From assembly GCA_029237695.1 (NCBI GenBank), contig CM055269.1, positions 32,535,175-32,599,174 on the forward strand: a stretch of DNA of 64,000 nucleotides, given 5' to 3'. Position 1 is the first letter of the stretch. Each line of letters starts with the position of its first letter. The stretch comes from Conchocele bisecta. Taxonomy: Eukaryota; Mollusca; Bivalvia; Lucinida; Thyasiridae. This document shows positions 48,501 through 60,500 of this stretch, piece by piece. Under the pieces are notes generated by a model. It was not told where the DNA came from, did not search any database, and saw only the letters and a list, made by a program, of their open reading frames with translations. The translations under genes were made by a program, and so were the position numbers.

Positions 48501-51500
48501 CTACCTACGCTGGTCACACATCCCACAAGCCTCATTTCTCCAGTCACAGCCACATTTTCGGCTGGGTTAACAGGGTTAACAGGGTTAACAGGTGTCATAT
48601 CCCATATTTCACCTGTTGTGACAGTCAAGTACATGTAAAGAAAGTTTTATTGGTCAAGGCTTCATCTCCGCCAATCCAGGGCCCGTTTCACTAAACTACG
48701 TACTAAAATGTTTGTAAGTGTAAATTTTGAAACGTCTGGAAATTTCAATTCATTGTTAATGTGTAATTTACATACATGTACAATCATAATTGTGCACTTA
48801 CGAACATTTTAGTTGTACAAAGTTTAGTGAAATGACCCCCAGCTTCTTGATTATTGGTATAAATCTTGACAACATGCTCAGAATAGTGTTTCTCTAATCA
48901 CTACCAAGCCATACTATATCACACTCCGATAAGCTGATGGGTGCAATAGGAGGCGTCAAATTATAGGTTACGCACACTTTTGGAGCCTGAATAAATGCAA
49001 CATTTATCAAAATTCGGAAATATAAACCAGGCCGACGACCATCGGCCTGCTGCTTTACTGGGCTGTATCTCGGGTAAGGAATGTATTTACTGGGCTGTAT
49101 CTCGGGTAAGGAATGTATTTACTGGGCTGTATCTCGGGTAAGGAATGTATTTACTGGGCTGTATCTGGGTAAGGAATGTATTTACTGGGCTGTATCTCGG
49201 GTAAGGAATGTATTTACTGGGCTGTATCTCGGGTAAGGAATGTATTTACTGGGCTGTATCTCGGGTAAGGAATGTATTTACTGGGCTGTATCTCGGGTAA
49301 GGAATGTATTTGAGCCAATTCCCACCCTTAAGTATAAGTAAAATCAAATTAGTTTCTAATGCGCTCTATAAATATCACGCAATCTGATTGGCTGATGGTC
49401 ATATATTACAGGTACAGTGCGACCCCGTTAGTACACGCTTCACTATAACACGATTTTGGTTAGTACACGGTTGTGCCTTGGCTCCCGAATTTTTTTCCTA
49501 TTTGTATATCAAAATCGTGTTAAATTCGTTACACGACTATTGTCAGAAATCGTGTTAAATTTGCGATTCTTTCCCAAATTAGACCCAAAATGGACGATTC
49601 TTTTTTTTTTTATGGACGCATAGCCTCCTTTTATCTCACCGATGTGAATGTGCAGCTGATCACGTTTGCACATTTCGTAAATTAATCCGAGCAAACTGGG
49701 AATAAGATCAGTAAGACCAATAACAAAGCAGTGTTAATTGTTATGTGCTCGATTTCATTTTTCCGGCATGCGTTCACGCTCACCATTGGTGGAATATTAA
49801 TTAGGTGTAAAGGCTGACCAATCGGAGATCGCGTATCAGTCGCGCAGAATTAACTCGACCCAGATTAACTAAAGTGTTACAGCACTGCCCACGCCCCCGG
49901 CGCATGTACACAAATGTGTACCTGACAACTGGCCTTGTTTCGCTATGTCATAATTGAGCCAGTGCACGAGATAATCAACTTTATTATATAACTGAGTTTT
50001 ATTTTCACCGAGAATGATTTGACTTTTTCTGCAAAATATATTGGAAAGTTGATAACATTTTCAGAGCAAATGCGTAATAATTACTAATTTAATATTCGTC
50101 AAAATTCGATATCGTTTACAGAAAATGTACACTATTATCAGATTCATCTTCGACGAAATCCCTCACGTGATAAGCCTGATTACCTCATGAACTGGCGCAA
50201 TATTATAACACGTCGGGCAAAACAACGTCTATACAGGTCTGTACTCAAACCCACAGGTGGAATAGTCGGACGTGTGACACAAAGAAAAGAAAATTACAAA
50301 AATATCCATTACCCCCACCCACTTGATCTCGTTCTATTATTAACGTCATGTACAGTACGATACCAGGTGGGTGGGATAATGGGATTTTTTTAATAGGCAT
50401 TTATTTTGGTGTCATAGGTCCCGAGTCTTCCACCTGTGTGCTCACCATATGAACACAGATTGCAACGCACGAGCTTGTCCGTGATGTTGCAGCTGATGGA
50501 ACAGGATATCGGTCATTGGGTCATTGCGTCATCATTACTACACTTTTTTCTACACGCATTTACAATAATGGATTGCACGGACCTGCGTAGATCTACATTC
50601 TACATGAAAACGGATATAGCACGGTTCGGATAAGCAACACGGAAGGATGTATGTCGGCGGACTTCCGTGTACTAACGGGGTCGCACTGTATATCATTGTT
50701 GATGAACGGTCGCAAATTATTTCAATATGTATTCCTACGCCAGTAGTAAATGAGTGCATTAGAAATAGGTTAACTGCATTGTACTATAGGGTTAACTGTA
50801 TTGTAATTTTGAAATTTGCGGCGTATATCAGAAAATGATAGGTCGGAAAACATGTTTAATGGCGACGCGCTAGCGTCGCCATTAAACATGTTTTCCGACC
50901 TATCATTTTCTGATATATGCCGCAAATTTGAAAATTACAATACAGTTAACCCTATAGTTATAATCACATTCAGTCCTTAATGTTGTAAACAACCATGGCC
51001 ATGACATCAATACTGAGACATCTACAAGTGATACTTACTGGTTTTTGGTAAAGGCTCGAATTTTCTTTAAGTTCAGAATTTGAATCTTCGCTAAACTGGA
51101 AAGAAATCGAGACCACGGGTGAATAAATGCACCGGTAGATCATTGTGGCCAGCAGTTCAGTGGCGTAGCCAACTGTTTGTCGAAGGGGCTGCAAATTGTG
51201 GACCAAGTTAAACATCCTTCCCCATAGCTGCAGGCAGTCACTTTGCAGAGTTACCGCCCGCAACTACTCCATTCCACATTGATGTTCACACTATCACATT
51301 AGGATCTATCAAGTTATCCAGCTCATTTTCACCCATGTTAAATTCCCACTGAAATTTTTTTTCGTAATAAAATCAATATTTGAACAAAATTAGGATCTAC
51401 AGTGGAACCTGACAACAAGAAACATGTGATCATAATTTTGAAGGGGTTATTGGTCATTTATCTCGGATGATAATGCCCGTTCGTGATCACATAGCACACA

Positions 51501-54500
51501 GATATGGCTCGGAATAATCAAATGCTGGATTTACAGTGAAACCTCTCTAAACCAGACACCCTGGGAGCACAGGTGGAAGACTCGGACCTATGACACCAAA
51601 AAAATGCCTATTAAAAAAAATCCCATTACCCCACCCACTTGGTCTCGTACAGTACATAACGTTAAGTCGTTATGTACTGTACGAGACCAAGTGGGTGGGG
51701 TAATGGGATTTTTTTTAATAGGCATTTTTTTGGTGTCATAGGTCCGAGTCTTCCACCTGTGCCTGGGAGGTCCCCAGGGTGTCTGCTTTAGAGAGGTTTC
51801 ACTGTACTGAGAACTAGTTTCTCGTAATAAAATCAATATTTGACCAAATATCACATTGGTAATATTTGGTGAAAAAAAGAAGAAATATTTAATTTTTACT
51901 CTGAATATAGCCAAAATATTAGCAGCGTTTGGTAAAACATGCAGTATTCTTTTTGCTGATGACTGTAAGACTACTTCATAATCATTGAATTGCAAACAGA
52001 GTAGGCCCTGAACAGACTGTGTGGATGCCAAGCTGATCTGGGTCTATCCTGATCCAAAACATCAAAATTTGCCTTCATCACCGATACCAATTCACTTACT
52101 TGTCGTTGGAGACACATATATATTCATAGAACTGGTCGTTATTCTGTAGGAACGGCATTGGAACGATCTCATTGACATCCTCAGCAGAGGTTGCGGTCAG
52201 ATAGTTGTTGAGGTCAAGGTTGACCTCGTACATGTACTGTCTCACCGGCTCCATATCGGCCCGCAGACCTTTACAGATGATATACCTGGAACAAAGTTTT
52301 GTTTGTTTGTTTGTTGGTGTTTACCAGCCTATCAACAGCTAAGGTCATTTAAGGCTGGGTCAATGGGTTTAGTACTAAATCCCATATATTACCTGTACAA
52401 GTACATGTTCAAGTACATGTACAAATGGGGGGAAAATCCCAAAATCAGAACTGAATATTTACAATAAAAAAACTATATAGTCAGCCCTGAAATCAGAATA
52501 ATCCTGATCTGATGCCAGGTCCTCGCCACACCAGAATCACATGGCTCCTCGCCACAAAGTATCATCATCAAGGTTAGCAGTGCAAACCAATCTATTAACA
52601 GGAGGTCCCCAGGGTGTCTGCTTTAGAGACGTTTCACTGTCAATCAGGCATTTGATCATTCTGAGCAATAGTTGTGTGCTATGCGATCACGAACAGACAT
52701 TAGAATTTAAATGACCAAGAAACTCAAAAATAAGATCACATGTATTTTCTTGGTGTCCGGTTTAGAGAGGTTCCACTGTAGTTCAAAAGTTGGCAGTCCA
52801 TGCAAGGTATTTCTGAAGTGAAAGGGTTCTCTCAAAAGAGACAGGGTGAATTTGTTTGTTTGTTTTGTTTGTTGGGGTTTAACTGCCTATCAACAGCAAA
52901 GGTCATTTAAGGCCAAGTCAATGGGTTTAGTACAAAATCCCACAAATTACCTGTACAAGTACATGTTCAAGTACATGTACAAATGTGGGGAAAATCCCAA
53001 AATCAGAACTGAATATTTACAATAAACTAGATGGCCGCGGCCTGCATGTCGCGCCTTGTGGCGAGGCATGGACACTAAAAAAAAAGATATAGTATAACGA
53101 AAAACTTTAACCAAAAAACTTAACCAAAAACTTTATACGGACACACGTACGTACGTACATACGCCAAAGTGCCGACTATATCGCGCTTTCCGCAAGCAGG
53201 CGCGAAAAACACTTTAACCAAAAACTTCAAAGTAATTTGACCTTGACATTGGGCACAGGGGCCGCACGGGAGGGGGGTAGAATGAAAATATAGATGATGA
53301 TAAACACTCATGTGAAGTTTCAAGGTAATGGGCAAAGCAGTTGCAGAGATATAGTATAACGAAAGACTTTAACCAAAAAACTTAACAAAAAACTTTAACC
53401 AAAAAACTTAATCAAAAACTTCAAAGTAATTTGACCTTGACATTGGGCGCAGGGGCCAAACGGGAGGGGGGTAGAATGAAAATATAGATGATGATAAACA
53501 CCCATGTGAAGTTTCAAGGTAATGGTCAAAGCAGTTGCAGAGATATAGTATAACAAAAAACTTTAACCAAAAAATTTAACCAAAAAACTTAACCAAAAAC
53601 TTTAAGCAAAAACTTTAACCAAAAACTTCAAAGTAATTTGACCTTGACATTGGGCACAGGGGCCACACGGGAGTGGGGTAGAATGAAACTATAGATGATG
53701 ATAAACACCCATGTGAAGTTTCAAGGTAATGGGCAAAGCAGTTGCAGAGATATAGTATAACAAAAGACTTTAACCAAAAAACTTAACCAAAAACTTTAAC
53801 CAAAAAACTTAACCAAAAACTTCAAAGTAATTTGACCTTGACATTGGGCGCAGGGGCCGAACGGGAGGGGGGTAGAATGAAAATATAGATGATGATAAAC
53901 ACCCATGTGAAGTTTCAAAGTAATGGGCAAAGCAGTTGCAGAGATATAGTATAACGAAAAACTTTAACGAAAAAACTTAACGAAAAAACTTAACGAAAAA
54001 CTTTAACCAAAAAACTTAACCAAAAAAATCAAAGTAATTTGACCTTGACATTGGGCACAGGGGCCGCACGGGAGGGAGGTAGAATGAAAATATAGATGAT
54101 GATAAACACCCTTGTGAAGTTTCAAGATAATGGGCAAAGCAGTTGCAGAGATATAGTATAACAAAAAACTTTAACGAAAACGAAAAACTTTAACGAAAAA
54201 CTTTAACGAAAAACTTTAACGAAAAAACTTAACGAAAAAACTTAACCAAAAACTTTAACCAAAGAACTTAACCAAAAACTTTAACCAAAAAAGTTAACAA
54301 AACAACTTAACCAAAAATTTTAACCGGACGTACGTACACACACGTACGTACGTACGTACATACGTACGTACGCCAAAGTGCCGAATATATCGCGCTTTCC
54401 GCAAGCGGGCGCAACAAAAACTATATATTCAGCCCTGAAATCAGAATAATCTTGATCTGGTGCCAGGTCCTCGCCACACCAGGATCACTTGGCCCCCTCC

Positions 54501-57500
54501 CAAAAGCAGGAGGATCAGTAAAAATCTTACTACTTTTATAATGGGCAATAACCCAATTCAACTCCCAGGTAACAAAAGCGCCAAAGATAAAAAACGTACC
54601 TGAGGGCCAAACCAGAAGCCTGATATTGATCTATATTGCTTGTTAGATGCATGACGGGAGTTTCATTGATGGAATGGCGAACAGTGCAGATCCTGATCAG
54701 ACTGTGCGGATGCACAGGCTGATCTGGATCTACACTGGTCGCAAAACCCATAACCCCCATTTCTCCAGTCACAGCCACATATTATTATTATTAACAGTAT
54801 TTTTACATGCCTAGGGTCGGCATGGAAACCACAGCCTTCGGTATTGAAGCAGAGCTCCAGATAAGCTGCGTATTAGCTTAAATACCCAATTAAAATTGCC
54901 AAAAAACCCAATTGAAATCAGAAGTAGCGAGTATCAAACAGCAATAAAATATTTGTGGTACCTTTCTCATGCTGCAAAAAACAATAAACAGACAACAAAT
55001 ATAGCATATTTTATTATTTTCCATGAAAACACATCTTGGCATTTCATTAGAATTGTCTCCAAGGAGACAATTCTAATGAAATGCCAAGACATGTTTTCAT
55101 TTCGAAGCAGATTATTCAATAATTGCTGTCTGTTGATGTGTAGACAGTAGTGTGATTTTATTTTACCCAATTAAAATTTTGAAATACCCAATTGCTTCAT
55201 AAATGATGGAGTGACAATACTCAATTACTAATTCCTTATCTGGAACCCTGTTGAAGTCTGATGCTCTACTGGGGCCCGTTTCACTAAACTTCTTACGACT
55301 AAAATGTTCGTAAGTGCAAATTTAGGATCATCTTTAAATTTAAATTGATGGATTCACATAAATCAAATAATTGTTTACAAGAAAACATTGTTAATGTGCA
55401 CATAATTTTGTATTTACAAACATTTTAGTCGTAAGAAGTTTAGTGAAACGGTCCCCTGCTACACTATCAAAGCATCCCTTTCTCAAAAAGAAACAAAAGT
55501 CTAGCAGATCCAGCATGCTGATAGCTGTCTGGAAATATAGGCATATGACCTGGACCTTCGAATGTGCAGTATGTGTGTGGCAAACAATGAATGTAAATAG
55601 CATAGACCGGACCTTGAGTGCAGATGTGTGCAAATGAAGTAAATATAGACTATGACCTGGACCATCGATGTGCCAGTATGTGTGTGCACATGAGTGTGCA
55701 GCATGTGTGCACATGCAAACAATGAAGTAAATATAGACATATGACCTGGACCGACTCAAAAACATGAGTGTTTGCTGACATTGATGTGTGCAAAAACAAT
55801 GAAAAGTTAAAATATAAAAGAACATATGCCTGGGGGACCTCGTCGAGTGTCAGCAGCATGTGTGTGGCAAACAATGAAGTAAATATAGACATGATGGACC
55901 TGGGCACATTGTGTGCAGGATGTGTGTGGCAAACAAGAATAAATATGACATATAAAAAACCTGGACCTTTGAGTGTGGCAGCATGTGTTGGGCAAACAAT
56001 AAGAATAATAAACATAATGACCTGGACCTTCGAGTGTGCAGCATGTGTGGTGGGCAAACAATGAAGTAAATATAGACATATGCACCTGGTACCTTAGAGT
56101 GTGCAGCATGTTGGTGGCACACAAAGAAGTAAATATAGACATTTGACCAGGACCTTCGAGTGTGGGCAAAGCAAATGTGTGTGGGCCAAACAATGAAGTA
56201 AATATAGACAAATGACACTGGCCCTATCCGATGGTGCAGGCCATTGTGTGTGGCAAACTATGAAGTAAATATAGACATATGACACTGGACCTTCGAGTGT
56301 GCAGCATGTGTGGTGGCAAACAATGAAGGTAAATATCAAGACATATGACCTGGACCTTCGATAGTGCAGCATGTGTGGCAGTAAACAATGAAGTAAATAT
56401 AGACATATGACTCTGGACTTCGAGTGTGCAGCATGTGACAAACAATGATGTAAATATAGGACATATGACCTGGACCTTTTTTTCTTGAGTGTGAATGCAT
56501 GTGTGTGGCCAAAAAACAAAGGAAGTTAAAAATATAGGACATCTGACCATGGTCCTTCGAGTGTGCTGCATGTGTGTGGCAAACCAAACGAACGTAAATA
56601 TTAGACATATGAACCTGGACCTTCGAGTGTGAAGCATGTGTGTGGCAAACAAAGAAGTAAATATAGACATATGACCTGGACCTTCGAGTGTGCAGCATGT
56701 GTGACAAACAATGAAGTAAATATAGACATATGACCTGGACCTTCGAGTGTGAAGCATGTGTGTGGCAAACAAAGAAGTAAATATAGACATATGACCTGGA
56801 CCTTCGAGTGTGCAGCATGTGTGTGGCAAACAATGAAGTAAATATAGACATATGACCTGGAACATTTGTAAACCTCTCCACTTTTATTACATTGCACATG
56901 TTTATGTGTTTTGCAATCATGAACAGAATTATAAACTACAGTGAAACCCATGAACTATAAACACATAGATATTCTAGGTGTACATCTTAGGCCATAAAAA
57001 AATACTTCGGTTCTCAGATATCGCCGCGTCTGCATTATCCCTGCGCGTCAAGCATTTTATCATCATGGATAAATAAAATTGTAACTAAATTCGCCACATG
57101 ATCAATAAAAAACACCACCATGCAAAAATATGTTATATCCAATCATGTCCGACGAGGTTCTTGTGATTTTTCACATCTAAAGAGGTTATCTAGTAACTTT
57201 ATAGATCTTATTCTTTTGCTTGAGATGTTCGTCTCTGATTTTTTCAAGTTGCCAGATGCATATATGCATATATAAAGCTGACCAGTGCTTGGGTATATCA
57301 CTAGCCATGAAATAAGACCGGTTTTGACCCATACATGTTGTGAATACCTTTCTGAGTTGGCGGGTCGACTGGTGACGGGTTTGAAGAGACTGACTCGATC
57401 GAATATCCTGTACATCAGGTAAACCAGCCCGACACTGAATGGCGTGAACAGGTCAAACAGCTTGCATACAAAATGGCCGCCTGAAATATGTGGCGACCGT

Positions 57501-60500
57501 TTATACTGCCATGAGATACTGTAATACACAGATGGCGAACTGTGTTGTAGTTTTTCATGAACATGTGCTAGTTTTCCATGGTTGTTTGTTTGTTTGTTCG
57601 TTGGTGTTACGGCCTATCAACAGCTAAGGTCATTAAATGCGTTTATGTCAATGTGTTTAGTACGAAATCCCATATATTACCTGTACAAATGGGGGGGAAA
57701 ATAAAAAAAATATATTCAGCCCTGAAATCAGAACAATCCTGATCTGATACCAGGTTCTCGCCACACCAGAATCATTTGGCCCCCTCCCAAAAGCAATAGG
57801 ATCAGTAATACTCTTACTACTTTTATAATGGTCAATAACCCAATTCAAGGTAACAAAATATCCAAAATAAAAACGTACCCGAGGGTCAAACCAGGCAAAT
57901 CGTGATTCCTATAAGGAGGAACCCCTACCGTTAATTTATGCCGTCGCGGTCGCCTGACCAACCACCCACAGTTTTCCATGAACAATGTCATTGATTGATT
58001 GAAAATAAATAGTATGACAAGTGTCCAATTGATTGGTTGAAAACTGTGGGAGATGACCTTGACATTGATGAAGTAATCCTCATTTTTAACAATTTCTCTA
58101 TTACAAATCTCGGTCCCAACTTTGGCAAACAGTGCAGATCCAGATGAGCCGGCTCGTAACGAGCCGGTTCATCAGGATCTACACTGTTTGCATACATGTC
58201 ATAGTTTTGTACTAAATAAAATCTTTCCTGTACATCCAAAAATAACATCGAAATTCGCTTTCCTCAAGAGGACTCGGCAAAGAATTGCACTATATTTTGC
58301 AGAAGTGGGGACGTACCTGTGCGGAGAATGGAAATGGCGACCAAGAATTGGCAGAGATACAATTGTTTGGACAGGATTTCCTGAATGTTCTCTTGGCCTT
58401 CGACCGAGAAACCCTGCAACAATGGGAAACATTATCATGTGACTCATGCCTTGTATATGTTGTAGTCGCAAATCATTATTATTACATAATTATGTAACTA
58501 ACATTAAAGATACATGCCCACTCAGTAGGCACAAAATGTTTTTATATCAGGGACATCATCTGTGACATTTTCTGGCAAAATAAACATTTATTGACCATTA
58601 CCCCACATATTGCTTGCCATTATTATACATTTTATATCAGACGTAAATTTTCACTGATATCAGGGGTGATAACCGTGTTTCCTTAAAATGTTAACGGACA
58701 TTACAATGTATTATCTGTATTTATATTTTGATGTGCAATGATTATACTTTATAATCTGTCGAAAATATTATTTTTTTCAGGTGATGCATAAAATTAGTAT
58801 AAACTAGAAAACGTCGATGGCGCGCCATCGCAATATACCCACTTTCCCCAAATGCTAAGTCCGAAAGGGGGAGGTAATCCATGATGGAGGGTCGGATAAA
58901 AAATCCAAATTCACTTTGCGCATCAGCACATCAAAACGAAGCTACGAACCAAATATCAGACGCGTAGGTATTAAGGTGAAAAAGTTTTTCGACCTACGAG
59001 GAAAAATAGTGAAATTCCAAGTCCGAAAGGGGGAGATAATCCATGATGGAAGATCGGATCAAAAATCCGAATTCACTTTGCGCATCATAACGAAGCTACA
59101 TATGAAATATCAGAAATGTAGGTATTAAGGTGAGAAAGTTTTTCGACTTACAATGAAAAATAGAGAAATTCTGAGTCCGAAAGGGGGAGATAATCCATGA
59201 TGGAGGGTCGGATTAAAAATCCGAATTCACTTTGCGCATCTGCACATGATAACGAAGCTACATACCAAATATCAGGCGCGTAGGCATGAAGGTGAAAAAG
59301 TTTTTTGAGTTACAAGGAAAAAATGGGAAATTCTGAGTCCGAAAGGGGGAGATAATCCATGATGGAGGGTCGGATGAAAAATCCGAATTCACTTTGCGCA
59401 TCTGCACATGATAATGAAGCTACATACCAAATATCAGGCGCGTAGGTATGAAGGTGAAAAAGTTTTTCGAGTTACAAGGAAAAAGTGGGAAATTCTGAGT
59501 CCGAAAGGGGGAGATAATCCATGATGGGGGGTCGGATCAAAAATCCGAATTCACTTTGCGCATCTGCACATGATAACGAAGCTACATACCAAATATCAGG
59601 CGCGTAGGTATGAAGGTGAAAAAGTTTTTCGAGTTACAAGGAAAAAATGGGAAATTCTGAGTCCGAAAGGGGGAGATAATCCATGATGGAGGGTCAGATG
59701 AAAAATCCGAATTCACTTTGCGCATCTGCACATGATAACGAAGCTACATACCAAATATCAGGCGCGTAGGTATGAAGGTGAAAAAGTTTTTCGAGTTACA
59801 AGAAACGTGACGGACGTACGGACGGACGTACGGACGTACAGACGGACGGACACTCGTGACGAAAACAATATACCCATTTTTTTCCCCAAAAAAAGTGGGT
59901 ATAATAATTATTAAAAAATAGCATGCTTCATTTGCATATGAAAATAGCCTGATACCGCCGCGCGTCACTATCAGTAAAATATTGATTACTAATTTATTAT
60001 ATCTGTATAGCGGGCACTTGTAATTTTTAGAACTGGTGGAATGGTGACACAATTATGCACTTATATAATTCCTACAAAAAACATTTTGTGCCACTGAGTG
60101 GGCATGTACCTTTAAAATATATGAAGGGGTCAGTGAAACTAGATGAGGGAGTTAGCCTCCTTATTCCACTGACCCCTTCAAAATGGATATACAACAAGAA
60201 CTGGCATCGTTAGTCGAAGCTAATCCCCTTACATTATTGACTTACAAACAAGGAGAACATAATTCCTCAGTGACCTTGACCTTGGGCGGTCGAACGTGGG
60301 TCATATGCAAAACAAAGCACCATCCGTAGACAAACATTGAGGCCAAATATTATAAAAATCGGTGAAGCAGTTCATGAGTTATTGACAAATGAAAGCTTTT
60401 ACTAACGTACATACGCACGTATGTACATCCATGGACTAATGCTATATCCTATCGGTGATATACCAAATATCAGGTGCGTAGGTATGAAGGTGAAAAAGTT

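Noticed and set aside
49046..49312. CRISPR-like regular repeats
   Set aside because: The 32-bp units abut each other with no spacers, and the window is eukaryotic.
50970..51263. 97-codon minus ORF containing CLQLWG, resembling a CMTR1 segment
   Set aside because: The similarity is short and coincidental; the true CMTR1 exons are 51039-51095 in another frame and 48042-48099.
55391..56920. Several minus-strand ORFs of 116-213 codons rich in His, Cys, Tyr
   Set aside because: They follow the 62-bp minisatellite in shifting frames, with no conserved composition outside the repeat.
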